The notes under the pieces: generated by a model | Seen by the model: only the letters and a program-made list of their open reading frames with translations | Told to the model about the DNA's origin: nothing | The model's database searches: none | DNA from: Selaginella moellendorffii | Lineage: Eukaryota; Streptophyta; Lycopodiopsida; Selaginellales; Selaginellaceae | DNA length: 64,000 nt | Assembly (NCBI RefSeq): GCF_000143415.4 | Contig: NW_003314387.1 | Coordinates: 279,662-343,661 of the forward strand | Direction: 5' to 3' | Translations under genes and position numbers: made by a program | Part shown: in pieces, positions 40,755 through 51,599 of the stretch | Layout: each line of letters begins with the position of its first letter | Numbering within the stretch: position 1 is the stretch's first letter

Positions 40755-43700
40755 TCACCAGAAGTCATCACACGAACACTTGCCATCTTGGAACACATGA
40801 AATCGGCTTGCGTCTCTGCAGATGATTGTCCGTCTCTCGAGCTTGGAAATGTAACTCGTAGCTTTGTGGCAATCGTCGCAAACTCTGAGATTTTTGGTGA
40901 TCCGGACTGTCGTTCCAGCGGCCGAGTTGATGAGAGCGCAGCAGATTGCAAGCTTCTCGCTGTGCTGGAACAATGCCGACTCCTTTTCTTCGTCACTGAT
41001 GTTTCTAAACACGCTGTTCAAGTCGGGAAGGTAGCCTTGCTCCCTCAACTTCAAGAACATGAGCCTGAGTTTTCCAAAGATCTGCTCGCTTTGAGGATGC
41101 CTGTTGTCGCCAGCCACGAACTTGTGAACCTTTCCATGGCTATCAATCCACCAGCTTTCACCGGGTTTCTTCAAAGCCCCAGCGTTCATTCTCATCATTT
41201 CGACGTGTACGCTTTCGTCCCAGCGTTTGGCACTCGCGTAGAGATTCGTCATGAGAATATAAGCTGCCGAGTCCCTGTTGTCGATCTCCAGAATTTTCTT
41301 GAAAGCCACCGTGCCAATGTCAACGTTTCTCCACTTTCTACACGAGCTCAACAGCGTCATCCATATCGTCTTGTTGCCCCGGAGAGGCATCTCGCGCAGC
41401 ACAGTAAGAGCTTCATCTAGATGGTTGGACCGGCCCAGAAGATCGACCAAGCACGTATAATGCTCGATGCCAGGAGTAATCCCGTGAAGAGAAACCATCG
41501 CTGCGAAGAACTTCTGTCCTTTGTCGACGAGACCGGCGTGACTGCAGGCGTTTAGAAGGCAAAGGAAGGTGACCCCGTTCACCGCCGGACGCTTGTCATC
41601 CCCTTTCATCCTCTCATAGAGCTCGAGAGCACTGTGAACATCAGCTTGATGCGTATAGCCTGCTATGAGCGAGTTCCAAGTCACCGTGTTCTTCCTGACG
41701 CTGGGAACTGATTCAAACACCTGCTGTGCCTCTACCATGCTCCCGCATTTCCCGTAAAAATCTATCAGACTCGCTACTACAAGCTGATCGTGCTCGAGCC
41801 CGGTTTCAAGCTCCACTATTGCTCTGTAGATTTCTTTCCCGGTGTTGAGAGCTCCCAAGCTTCCGCACGCCTTGAGAGCCGCTACCAGAGTGATGTTATC
41901 AGCCTCAAAGCCTTCCTCAAGCTGCATCCGTGTGAACAGCTTCACTGCCTCTTCACTGCTAGAACCACTGCTGTTTTGAGCGTAACCGGTGATCATCACG
42001 TTCCACAAAACCACGTTGGGATCGGACATCCTGTCGAAAACCTTCCGAGCCATCGCCATGTCACCGCATTTCGAGTACATGTCTACCAGTGTGCTGGACA
42101 CAAAGATGTCCGATGCCGCCTCTGTGACCTCGAGTTGCCTATGAACTTCGGAGCCTTTTTGTAAGCACCATAGTTTTGCAGGCTGACTTTCGATCACATC
42201 TCCCTCTGCGAAACTCGAGCACGCCTTCAAAGTTGCAACATAAGAACGGGCATCTGGTTGAATTCCCTGCTCCTGCATTTTAGAGAAAAGGTTTAGAGCC
42301 GTCTCAACGTCACCCGCCTGAGCATACCCCATGATGATCGAATTCCACGACATGACACTCCGGTGGATCATCTTGTCAAAAACTTTACGCGCTTCGTCCA
42401 AGCTGCCACACTTCGTGTACATATCAATTAGCACATTAGCTACGTAGATGTTGGAAGTGTACCCGTGTTTCTCTGCCCGCGAGTGTAAATCTCCACCTTT
42501 TTCCACGCAGAGAAGCAACGTAGCATCGTCGGAATCCTCGTCTTCTTTCGCAGCAGCAGCCAAGTTTGCGCAAGCTTTGAGAGCAGCTACAAAACTACGG
42601 GCATCCGGTGTCAGTCCTTCTCCATCCATGCGATAGAAAAACTCAAGAGCACGCTTACCTTCGCCACCTTGAGCGTAGCCCATCATGATCGAGTTCCAAG
42701 ACACAAGGCAAGGTTTCGCAATCCTGTCAAACGCCTCCCGTGCTCTGGCCATGCTCCCACACTTTGCAAACATATCCACGACGGTGCTCGCCACGAAAAC
42801 ATCCCGCTCGTATCCACTCTCCACGAGCTGCCAATGAATTCTCGCTCCAATCCTCAAGGCCGAAAGCTTGCTTCCTGGAAAAGCAGCACAAGCTTTCAGC
42901 ACCGCAATGAAAGTCCGAGAATCAGGAGCCATACCTTCTTGCTGCATCCGTCCATAGAACCAGAAACACCTCTCCAACTCTCCGCTGTGAGCGTACCCGG
43001 CGATGATCGCATTCCACGACAGAACGCTGTGCTGTACGATCCCATCAAACACCCTGCGAGCATCTGCCATGCTCCCACACCGAGCAAACAAATCCACCAA
43101 GCTTCCCGTCACGAAGATATCCTCCTCGAGACCAATCCTCGAAAGCTTGTCGTGGAGAAGTTTTCCTTTCTCCAGACACCACAGCTTCACTTGCTTGCCT
43201 TGAACGAACTTGTTCTTCGTCCCACAGCCGTGAGAGTCCTTGTCGTCGTAGTGCTCAGTTACCAGATCGACACAAGCCTTGACAGCAGCATAGAACAATC
43301 GAGCATCCGGCTTGACACCACCCTCTTCCTTTTCTTCGCGCTCCATTCGAGAAAAGAGCTCCAGCCCGAGCTCGCTCTCCCCGTTCTGGACGTATCCAAG
43401 GATGAGCGCCGTCCAGGAGACCACGCAGCGCCTCTCCAATCCATCGAAAATCTCGCGAGCTCGGTCCATGCGCCCGCATTTGGCATACATATCCAGCAGC
43501 GTGTTGGCAAGAAACCGGTTGGATTGGATCAAGCCCTCCTTGATCGCCCGTGAGTGGATTCTCATCCCGGTTTCCAGATCCCCGGCCCTGCCGCAAGCCT
43601 TGGCCGCGGCGACGAAGCGAGAAATCTCTGGCGGCCCATCGATCGACTCAAGATTCTTGAACAAAACCCGGGCATTTTCCACGATTTCTTCCCCCTTTCT

Positions 43701-43772
43701 GTGGATTTTTCGCCGCGCCTGTGGAGAGAGCTTGAATCGATCGGAGTGGATAGTTACCTGGATCGTGAACAT
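40755..43772 (-). CDS. PLS-class PPR protein with E, E+ and DYW domain
   Basis: Single exon, 1005 residues from ATG 43772. More than twenty PLS-type PPR motifs run from about residue 50 (GMRIHSRAIKEG) to about 790, followed by E1/E2 (EHYTCLVDLLGRSNHLDEAL), E+ (ESWWIDSHGKVHKFVAGD) and a C-terminal DYW domain. The DYW deaminase zinc site is intact: HSEKLAI (HxE) and the Cys of CDDCH, with CSCDDFW as the terminal motif, a variant of the standard DYW end. Such proteins carry out C-to-U editing of mitochondrial or chloroplast RNA. The N-terminus is basic (RFKLSPQARRKIHRK), compatible with organelle import. The GNAT gene starts head-to-head 104 bp away. Confidence 0.95.
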   Translation of the reverse strand: MFTIQVTIHSDRFKLSPQARRKIHRKGEEIVENARVLFKNLESIDGPPEISRFVAAAKACGRAGDLETGMRIHSRAIKEGLIQSNRFLANTLLDMYAKCGRMDRAREIFDGLERRCVVSWTALILGYVQNGESELGLELFSRMEREEKEEGGVKPDARLFYAAVKACVDLVTEHYDDKDSHGCGTKNKFVQGKQVKLWCLEKGKLLHDKLSRIGLEEDIFVTGSLVDLFARCGSMADARRVFDGIVQHSVLSWNAIIAGYAHSGELERCFWFYGRMQQEGMAPDSRTFIAVLKACAAFPGSKLSALRIGARIHWQLVESGYERDVFVASTVVDMFAKCGSMARAREAFDRIAKPCLVSWNSIMMGYAQGGEGKRALEFFYRMDGEGLTPDARSFVAALKACANLAAAAKEDEDSDDATLLLCVEKGGDLHSRAEKHGYTSNIYVANVLIDMYTKCGSLDEARKVFDKMIHRSVMSWNSIIMGYAQAGDVETALNLFSKMQEQGIQPDARSYVATLKACSSFAEGDVIESQPAKLWCLQKGSEVHRQLEVTEAASDIFVSSTLVDMYSKCGDMAMARKVFDRMSDPNVVLWNVMITGYAQNSSGSSSEEAVKLFTRMQLEEGFEADNITLVAALKACGSLGALNTGKEIYRAIVELETGLEHDQLVVASLIDFYGKCGSMVEAQQVFESVPSVRKNTVTWNSLIAGYTHQADVHSALELYERMKGDDKRPAVNGVTFLCLLNACSHAGLVDKGQKFFAAMVSLHGITPGIEHYTCLVDLLGRSNHLDEALTVLREMPLRGNKTIWMTLLSSCRKWRNVDIGTVAFKKILEIDNRDSAAYILMTNLYASAKRWDESVHVEMMRMNAGALKKPGESWWIDSHGKVHKFVAGDNRHPQSEQIFGKLRLMFLKLREQGYLPDLNSVFRNISDEEKESALFQHSEKLAICCALINSAAGTTVRITKNLRVCDDCHKATSYISKLERRTIICRDASRFHVFQDGKCSCDDFW

Positions 43773-43876
43773 TCGCTAGAACCCTAAAATAAAAAATCTC
43801 TTTTGAATTTTTAGGGCTTCCAATGGCGAGCTCATAGATTTCTTGTTTCTCGGCGGTGGAGAATCAATCGCGCGCA
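43773..43876. promoter_or_regulatory. Divergent promoter with telo-box-like motif and uORF
   Basis: 104 bp between the DYW PPR and GNAT start codons. Near 43784-43793 it contains GAACCCTAAAA, close to the telo-box. On the plus strand ATGGCGAGCTCATAG at 43823 is a four-codon upstream ORF before the GNAT start. Confidence 0.5.
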
Positions 43877-45096
43877 ATGCTGGGCGAGAAGATGTTGGCG
43901 CTCAGCTCGCGCGACTGTTTTCTAAGCGTAAGAAGCGAGGATTGCTTCTCATCGCTTCTCATCGTCACCGACAGAGGCGCCTTCTCCATCACAACAGGTT
44001 TGTGATTTCTTTCTTTCCATTTCCTTTCCACAGCAATGATTGTTCTTGGCAGTGTCGAGAAGAGCTCATCACAGGAATGCCGTGCTCGCGATTGCCTCGC
44101 ATTCTTCCGAGCAGCAGCACGATCACAGGAAGAGTTCTCGCGCGAGCGCTGGGCCGACAAAGTATGACAAAGTAGCTTCTCACGAAGAACACCAAGGCCT
44201 TGGAGCAGCGCCGCTCAAAGCCAACTCCAGCGCCACCACCGCCACCGCCAGCACGACCTTGCAGCAGAGCAGCGACTATCTTCTCAGCGCTTACGGGTGG
44301 AGCGTGAGAGATCTAAATCCCAGGAAGCAAAAGGACTTGCAAGACGTATCACTCATCCAAGCCGAGGCGTTTCACTCGCCCGCAGTGGTCTTCAACGATT
44401 TCTTCTACGACATATTCAAAGTAAGTTCTTCCTCTCTCGAGAGATCGATTGTTCTTATCTCGTTTTCTCTTTTTTCTCTTCATTCCAGGCGGAGGTCTTG
44501 ACTGCTCTTACTTACAAAGTGAGGCTCTCGCCCCCTCAGAGGTAAGAACCATCCAATCCAAGCTTTTGTGTGAATGAAAACTCGAATTTTCCGCAGATAT
44601 ACATGCTTGGTTGCCGAGACCCAAGACGAGGATGATAAGAAAATGGTCGGAGTCGTGGATTTAACCGCGCTGGACGACAAAGACATGCTCCAACATCTCC
44701 AGGACGATTATGCCGACGAGTATCTCTACGTCAGTGGCTTGGCCGTCGACGAAAACTACAGGTACTTCGATTACAAAAACACTGCTCATAGATCTTTGAT
44801 CTTTGAATCTTTCTTCTCATAGAGCTTCAACTTAACTTTGTCCTGGCGTTCTAAGTCGTGTTCTTCGCTTTGATAGACGGAGGAATGTTGCCACAGCTCT
44901 TTTGCAAGGCGTGGATTTGCGAGCATCGCTGTGGGGATTTAAACACCTCATTCTTCATGCCTACGAAGACGATGTGAGAGCGCGAAGAGTTTACTCCAAG
45001 TCTGGATACAAAGCCGTGGCTTTGGATCCAATCTGGGCTTCGACTTGGATTGGAAGAAGGCGAAGAGTTATAATGACCAAGAGAGTTCCAAGCTAG
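43877..45096 (+). CDS. GNAT-family N-acetyltransferase, probably plastid
   Basis: Five exons, 43877..43997, 44053..44420, 44489..44541, 44597..44761 and 44877..45096, give 308 residues; all phases match. The first ~100 residues are Ser/Ala/Arg/His-rich and look like a plastid transit peptide. The GNAT fold follows: LIQAEAFHSP near the N-terminal strand, LYVSGLAVDENYRRRNVATALL with the acetyl-CoA-binding R/Q-x-x-G/N-x-A pattern, and ARRVYSKSGYKAVA as the C-terminal motif. Plant plastid GNATs acetylate protein N-termini and lysines; the substrate here is not known. A small piece of exon 2 recurs as a pseudogene at 26.1 kb. Confidence 0.9.
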
Positions 45097-45427
45097 CCGA
45101 GAGTATCTCAGTGTGTAACGATTGGGCCAACCAGAGGAAGACACTTGGCATGCTCTTGGAGCGTCGGATCCGAGTCTTCATCGCACGGTTTGGGATTTTT
45201 ACGCTAAGAGCACGTTGGTCTATCCATTTTGTTTTCAAATTTTTTGGTTTTCTCTTCTCGGCTGCTCATCCGGCTTCCATCTGGCCGATCGATCTCTCGG
45301 CCCGCCGGCTGGCGCCATTCTAGGATTTCGCTGTGTCTCCGCCGGATCCATGCTGCCGCGCTGCCGAATCGCTGGAATTCGATCCCTGGCACTGCTCCTT
45401 CCAGCGATCTCGTGAAATCTGTGGAGA

Positions 45428-47283
45428 ATGCTTGGCGTCCGAGGCTTCAACGCAGAGATTGGGGCTGGTCTCGTGAATTTCGGCGCTCTGGTAAGTCCCT
45501 TCCTAGGCCGGCATTGGGAATCGGAGCTGGTTTTCTCGTCTGTTAGGTTAACGATTCCCTGTTTTCTTGGCTGTAGGATGCGCCAGTGTCTCCGGAATTT
45601 TCTAACGGGTGAGAAGTAGTAGCATTGGAATTTGTTTTCTCTTCCAAGGTAGGTAGCCTAAACAACGTGTGTGGTTTGTATTCCAGAGACCATGAATTTG
45701 CCAATGCTAGCAACCTGGAACACTGTATCAAGTACCTCAATCAAACTTTGGTTGCGTATGGCTTTCCATCTCCACTTAATCTCTTCTCGAGTGATCCTGT
45801 AAGTAGCAGTCCTTTTTACTGTTCTTTCTCATTCTTACTACCTTTGCAGAATTCCATCGCTCAAACATGCAACTGTATCTACGATGTTCTTCAACAAAGG
45901 CAGCGAGATATCGAGTTTAGAGAAGGAGCTAACGATCAGCGACAAAGGTTTCTCGTTTCATGCTTATTTTTCTCGCTGTAAACTATCAATGCAGGTTGAT
46001 GTCCGATATGTCTCGGCTCGAAGCGAAGGTGGAGCGGCTGGAAACGCAGCTTTCAACAAAAGAAAGAGAGCTGGTGGCAGTAATGAGCCGGGTGAGTTTG
46101 AATAGATGCTCAGCTGTATTTAGTTCTACTTCATCTTTGATAATACTTCTTGTTCTTGTCAGGAACAAAAGGCAGCTGCTGCTGCTAAAGCTCAAATAGA
46201 CAAGCTCCAACAAGAAAGGGATGAGTTTCAACGCATGCTTATTGGTTCTCAGGTAAACCCTTTTGAACATCTTCGTGTGGCTTATTGTTTCTTTTTACAC
46301 CAGCAAATTCGCACCCAACAGCTCCACGAGCTAAAGAAAAAGGAAAAAGAGTACCTGAAGCTACAGGTATGAGCTTGCAGTTTCTTCATTTGATTCTACT
46401 TATCGATTCATTCTAGGAACGGTTAAACCAAGTGCTTATGGAGAAGAAAAAGGAGACAAAAGCAGGCATGGAGATAATGAACCTCTTGCAGGTCTGCTAC
46501 ATTGCATATGCAAAAAGAGCAGGCATATCACTATCAAACATTGCAGAAAGAAGGCAGACAACGAGGAACTTGGAATGGCAGGAAAGCCGATGGAGACTTC
46601 TACAAGATGATTGTAAGTTTTTGTGCTTCCCACATGTACTCAAGCGTACGCGATGCAATGCAGGTTGATGCGTATGAAGCAAAGAAGCTCGAACTCATGA
46701 CAGAGAACTCCGAGTTGAGGTCATTGTTGAGGTCAATGCAGGTATATCCGCTGAGTGTTTTTCATCCTTGAGGTGAGATCAACTTTCTTGGCAGTCGGAC
46801 ATGCGAGATTTTTTAAACATGCCGCACAAACCCGTTAATGTGGTAAACGAAGCAGAACCACCAGCCACGCCTCTTGGAGGACGCACGGTACGCTTTTGGC
46901 TGGATCATCTTTTTGTCTTGATAAATTCTCTACTTTGTTTCACCAGGATGTCTTTGACCTGCCTTTCCACTTAGCTCGCGATCAAATCGAGCAAAGCTTG
47001 CGAGCGAAAATGTCATCCATCAAGGTACTTTGCTGGTGCCGGTGCCAAGCATTTCCTCTTTTCTCTGTTCTTTCAGGAACGCATGGTACAGCTTGAGCAA
47101 GCACAAAAGAGTGCAGAAGTGACTTGTGAAGCTACTGAGCGCGAATTGGAACTAGAAGCCCAGCTGGTGGAAGCCAGAAGTATCATACAGGAACAGGTGA
47201 ATACGAATTCAATCTGTTTCCGTGATCAAACAAAACTCTTTCTGCAGGCATCCATCATGAGCAAACACCGAGAAGACACTTGA
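45428..47283 (+). CDS. ADIP/SSX2IP-like coiled-coil protein
   Basis: Fourteen short exons give 366 residues: 45428..45490, 45577..45608, 45687..45798, 45850..45947, 45995..46091, 46163..46252, 46304..46366, 46417..46491, 46547..46612, 46664..46741, 46795..46887, 46947..47024, 47077..47196, 47248..47283. All junctions are GT-AG and in phase. The N-terminal part (NLEHCIKYLNQTL, AYGFPSPLNLF, SIAQTCNCIYDVLQQRQRD) matches the afadin/alpha-actinin-binding (ADIP) family, followed by long coiled coils (SRLEAKVERLETQLSTKERE; ELKKKEKEYLKLQERLNQVL). Animal members act at centrosomes and adherens junctions; the plant role is little known. The gene ends 64 bp before the next ATG. Confidence 0.9.
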
Positions 47284-47347
47284 CACACAGCAGCTTATCG
47301 TCTTCTTAACGCTATAAACGGCCTCTGAATTGCCCTACCGTAGCTAA

Positions 47348-49255
47348 ATGGACACGAGCTACAGAATCGATGGCCTCTCCTTCGGAATCAAATTCAACAG
47401 GTATCCCGTAAGAAGCTCTCCCAGCAAGCAGCTCAAGTGCAGCAGCAGATTCTCGAGCGTAGCAATCGACTACTCAGCACAGGATAGCAATAATGTAGCC
47501 GAATGGAGGCTTCCTGGAGGAGGTGGAGCAGCAGCAGCTCAAGAGCGCAAGGCACGAGAGCGAGCAGCCCAAGCAGCTGCCGAAGCCCTCATAAAGGTTT
47601 TGCTGGCCAACTCGGTAGACCCACATCTCCTATCTCGAGCTCTGGACGAGTGCTACGGCTCAAGACGGCTCGTCCCTGTGGTAGTTGGCAGAGTTCTCGT
47701 CAAGCTCAGGAATCCACAGGCAGCAATGCTCTTCTTCCAGTGGGCTAAAGCACGTCCAGGCTTCCAGCACAATACTTACACCTGCAATTCCCTCCTGGAG
47801 GTCTTTGTTAACGACGGATGCCATCGGGAGGCATACAGAGTCTTCAAAGACGAGCTTGTCACACTCTTCAGGCCCGACGACTTCACCTATGGGACTTTGA
47901 TAAGAGGTTTTTGCAAAGCCGAGCAAATACCACAGGCAGTAAATCTTCTTGGGGAGATGAAGGCCGCAGGAATTACTCCCACCATCGTCACCTTTGGCTC
48001 TCTCATTCGCAAGCTTTGCGAGCTGAATTTCACCGACAAAGCACTTCAAATCTTCCACCAGATGATCGACATGAAAGTGAAGCCCGACGCTTTTCTATAC
48101 ACCGTCGTCATCGGACATCTGTGCAAGATCAACAAGTTAGACTTGGCGGCCTCCTACTTCGAACGAATGGTACAAAGCGGCTGCTTACCCGACAAAGTCA
48201 CGTACACCGTTCTCGTCCACAGCCTCTTCAAAGCTTGCAAGTGGGAACAAGGCCACCAGATCTTCGAAGAGATGTTGAGCAAAGGACACTCTCCCGAGCT
48301 GGTTACGTATGCCACCGTCGTCAACGGATACTGCAAAGCCGGCAGGATAGACCAAGCTCTCTCGCTCATGAGACGCTTGAAAGGCACCGGACGATCACCC
48401 AGCGGCTCCTTGTACAGCACTCTGATCGACGGCCTCTGCAAGCATGACCGACACGACGAAGCACGGGAGCTGTTTGAGATGGCCGCGGGAGACGTCCAGG
48501 ACGTGATCGTCTACACCAGCTTCATCAGCGGGCTGTGCAAGGCCGGAAAGCTGGACGAGGCGAAAGCTGTTCACGTCAAGATGATCGAAGCTGGCTGTGC
48601 TCCCGACCCAGTCTCGTACAACGTGATAATCTACAGCCTCTGCAAGGACAACCGAGTGAGCGAGGCCAAGGAACTCATGGACCAGGCAATGGAGAGGAAG
48701 TGCATGCCTGGCGTGCCCGTGTGCACGGTGCTGGTGGACGGCCTTTGCAAGTCTCGCCGGGTGGAGGAGGCCTGCGTGATCCTGGAACGGATGCTGGAAA
48801 CCGGGGACCGAGCTCCGAGCGTGGTGACTTACAGCGCAGTCATCGACGGGCTTTGCAAGGCGGACAGGCTCGACGACGCCTACGTCGTGCTCCAGAAGAT
48901 GCGAAGAGCTGGCTGCGTCCCGGACGTGGTGACTTACACCGCCATCATCGACGCCTTCTGCAAAGTGGGACGGCTGGACGAAGCCCGCGAGCTGTTCCAG
49001 CGAATGCACGAGAGAGGCTGCGCGTTGGACGTGGTGGCCTACAACATCTTGATCCGGGGCTACTGCCGAGCGGCCAAAGTGGACGAAGCCATCGCCATGA
49101 TCGAGGAGATGGCCGGGAGAGGGATCCAGCCCAACGTGGTGTCGCTCAGCACCATCGTCGACGGGCTGTGCAAGGAGTCGAGGGTGGAAGAAGCTCGACT
49201 TCTCATGGAAAAGATGAACTTCGAGAGCTTGCCGGATAGCGATCCAGTGAGTTGA
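47348..49255 (+). CDS. P-class PPR protein
   Basis: Single exon, 635 residues. Roughly fourteen 35-residue P motifs run from about residue 125 to the end, each with VVTYTxxIDGLCKxGRLDEA-like signatures and few insertions, as in restorer-of-fertility-like P-class proteins. There is no E or DYW domain. These proteins bind organellar transcripts and affect their processing, stability or translation. The N-terminus has Ser/Arg/Lys-rich sequence (NRYPVRSSPSKQLKCSSR) fitting organelle targeting. It starts 64 bp after the ADIP-like gene and is tail-to-tail with uL18m. Confidence 0.93.
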   Translation: MDTSYRIDGLSFGIKFNRYPVRSSPSKQLKCSSRFSSVAIDYSAQDSNNVAEWRLPGGGGAAAAQERKARERAAQAAAEALIKVLLANSVDPHLLSRALDECYGSRRLVPVVVGRVLVKLRNPQAAMLFFQWAKARPGFQHNTYTCNSLLEVFVNDGCHREAYRVFKDELVTLFRPDDFTYGTLIRGFCKAEQIPQAVNLLGEMKAAGITPTIVTFGSLIRKLCELNFTDKALQIFHQMIDMKVKPDAFLYTVVIGHLCKINKLDLAASYFERMVQSGCLPDKVTYTVLVHSLFKACKWEQGHQIFEEMLSKGHSPELVTYATVVNGYCKAGRIDQALSLMRRLKGTGRSPSGSLYSTLIDGLCKHDRHDEARELFEMAAGDVQDVIVYTSFISGLCKAGKLDEAKAVHVKMIEAGCAPDPVSYNVIIYSLCKDNRVSEAKELMDQAMERKCMPGVPVCTVLVDGLCKSRRVEEACVILERMLETGDRAPSVVTYSAVIDGLCKADRLDDAYVVLQKMRRAGCVPDVVTYTAIIDAFCKVGRLDEARELFQRMHERGCALDVVAYNILIRGYCRAAKVDEAIAMIEEMAGRGIQPNVVSLSTIVDGLCKESRVEEARLLMEKMNFESLPDSDPVS

Positions 49256-49360
49256 AGTGTTTTGATTCGAAGATGGAATGATAGAAGATCTTCCAACCAT
49301 CGTCACTCTTTTCTTCTAGAGAAGAAGCTCTCTCCTGGGATGAGTCACGCTAGCTATGGC

Positions 49361-49855
49361 TTAGATGAGCTTGACGCCGGTCTCTCTGAGCTTATCCAAG
49401 AGGGCCTTTCTCTTGCCATGGTAGAGCTCACCTCGGTTGCGAAAGTATGTAACGCCGGGGATCCCCTTCTCCTTCAATCGCTCCGCCAGAGCTTCTCCAA
49501 CCTTTGCCGCCGCCGCGCAATCCGTCAAGCTCGCCAGGCCCTGCTTGAGCTCCTCGTCGCGGCTGGACGCGCGGACCACCAGCGCATTGTCGTGGAGAGT
49601 GTCAAACACCTCGGCGGTGACGGACCTGTTGGAGAATTGCATTTTCATGGCGTATGGCTTGACGTACTTGGTGATGGCGCGCGGCACGATGCGATCTACC
49701 CAAGACGGCGGCAGCTTCACCACTCTCCCGCGCCTCTCTACGTGCGGCGGCACCGGGCCCTTGTGCTGGGGGCGCTGCCGGAAATCGAGCAGGCGCTGCC
49801 ATCGCGCCTCGGTCACCATTCCCTTGGATCGCCCGATGAGCTCCTTCCTCACCAT
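49361..49855 (-). CDS. MRPL18: Mitochondrial large-subunit ribosomal protein uL18m
   Basis: Single exon, 164 residues from ATG 49855. The C-terminal half has the L18 signature: SLTDCAAAAKVGEALAERL followed by KEKGIPGVTYFRNRG, matching the T.DV.AA..VG..LA.RA...GI core that contacts 5S rRNA. The N-terminal ~60 residues are basic and diverge from bacterial L18, as in plant mitochondrial or organellar L18 proteins. A telo-box-like element precedes the ATG. Mitochondrial rather than plastid placement is inferred from the family resemblance. Confidence 0.85.
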   Translation of the reverse strand: MVRKELIGRSKGMVTEARWQRLLDFRQRPQHKGPVPPHVERRGRVVKLPPSWVDRIVPRAITKYVKPYAMKMQFSNRSVTAEVFDTLHDNALVVRASSRDEELKQGLASLTDCAAAAKVGEALAERLKEKGIPGVTYFRNRGELYHGKRKALLDKLRETGVKLI

Positions 49856-49865
49856 CGCTCCCCCT

Positions 49866-49874
49866 AACCCTAAA
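49866..49874. promoter_or_regulatory. Telo-box-like element upstream of uL18m
   Basis: AACCCTAAA on the plus strand, 11 bp upstream of the minus-strand ATG. Telo-boxes are common in promoters or leaders of plant translation-related genes. Confidence 0.5.
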
Positions 49875-49879
49875 CCTAG

Positions 49880-51370
49880 GAAAATATTAAAGGTTGACCT
49901 TTAAGGGTCAGTAAAGGTTTTTTTTGTTTTGGTTGATATTGCGAATTGATTGGACAGGCTTCCAAATTTCACTCCATAGTTCTCTCTTTGTTGCATGTTA
50001 CCATGACAAAATTATATATTTAAACATCCTTCATTGCAATTACTAAGTTTTTTTTCACTTTTAAACATAAAAATTATTGGTTTTGTATTTGTTTTTCATG
50101 TTTTTGATCTTTCATCTCATTATTAATAACAGATAACACTATGCATATATTTTACTAAAGTTATATATGAGAATTAACAAAAAAACAAAATAAATTTAAG
50201 TATTAATAAACCTGAAAAGCTTAAGTGGCAAAAACATTTTAGCTTTTGTATGCCAGATAATTAATTCTTGATGTACATTTCTATTAGTAATGTGTTATAA
50301 AAACCTTTCCCAGAACTTAATCAACTTGTTTAAATATTTTATTGAATATTATATATTATTGTAAATGATAAAGACAATCTAAGAAAGCTAAAACATTTAT
50401 AGTAAAAGCTTATCAAGAAAATAATAAGTCACAATACTTTAATATAAAAAACTTTATATTTACATTTATATGTTAAATATATATTCAGGCACAGTGTAAA
50501 ACTAAAAGAATAAAAAATATAATAATAATTGGTTTAAATAATTAAATAATTTTTGAAAAAAATAAAAATTAGGATTATTCAACACTTTTAACAAAAATAA
50601 TTATTTCAGTTTTAAAATCATGGATATATTTTGAGTTAAAGAAACTTAATTATAATTTTTGATAAATCACACTCAAACATGGTAGATTATGATTATTATT
50701 AAAATATTTAATATTAAAATTATTATTAAAATAATTAAGATTATGATTATGATTAAAAATTTTAAGGTAATAAAAATAAAATTAAAGATAAATACTAAAG
50801 TCACTATTTGTAGAATGGAAGTAAATACATTAATTATTTAATAATTGAAAAATATAGAAAGGAGATATAAAAGAATTTTATCATTTTTTAATTTAAAGTG
50901 TTTAGAAGAAAATAATAGTTTCTTTTTTATGAAAAATTTCATAAATCATACTTAAAATTGAAAAATAATATTTATTAAGAAATGATTAAAAAATTCATCC
51001 TTTTAGGTTAAATTTTAGTAGTATAAGTATCAGTTCTATCATTATTTTTGAAATTAGAAAATCTGACCTTATGTAGAAAGTCATTTAATAAAGAGTGTCG
51101 CAACAACCACAACTCCACCTTGCTAATTTATGAGCACTTTAGCACAAAAATTAGTGATAGGAAAATGTGTTATCATGGGCATTGAGACTTGGTTTTACTC
51201 TTTACTGATTTTAGCCATATGGGCATGCATATTTGAAACATATATATAATCATATTTACGAGGGGTTAGGGTTTATGGGCAAAATTGTTAATTGGTCTTA
51301 ATTTACTCTACTGAATTGTCGATTAATAACGAGTAGAATAAGAACTTTTAAGTTTGTCCTAAACAGCATT
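49880..51370. other. AT-rich intergenic stretch
   Basis: Long A+T-rich DNA with no frames above noise. Nothing else recognised. Confidence 0.6.
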
Positions 51371-51599
51371 TTGTGAGACACAAAATCCCTAGGCCCCAAA
51401 GTGGAGCCGGAAGGGTGCCATGTGGTAGTGGCCGAAGCGAAAGCCAAACGAGCGTAACACGTTTCGACTAAAAGCTCCGACTTGGAAGGTTGAGAGCGGG
51501 AGTGGAACTCCCAACAAAGTGTTCGAGGAACAAACATGAAGCGAGCAATAAGCGAGGCTCCAAAAAGGGACCCAAAAAAGACCAACACATGACACGTGG

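Noticed and set aside
42669-43553. 294-codon plus ORF
   Set aside because: Antisense shadow of the DYW PPR gene.
48395-49306. 303-codon minus ORF and the 234-codon plus ORF in another frame
   Set aside because: Shadows of the P-class PPR gene, whose codon bias keeps other frames open.
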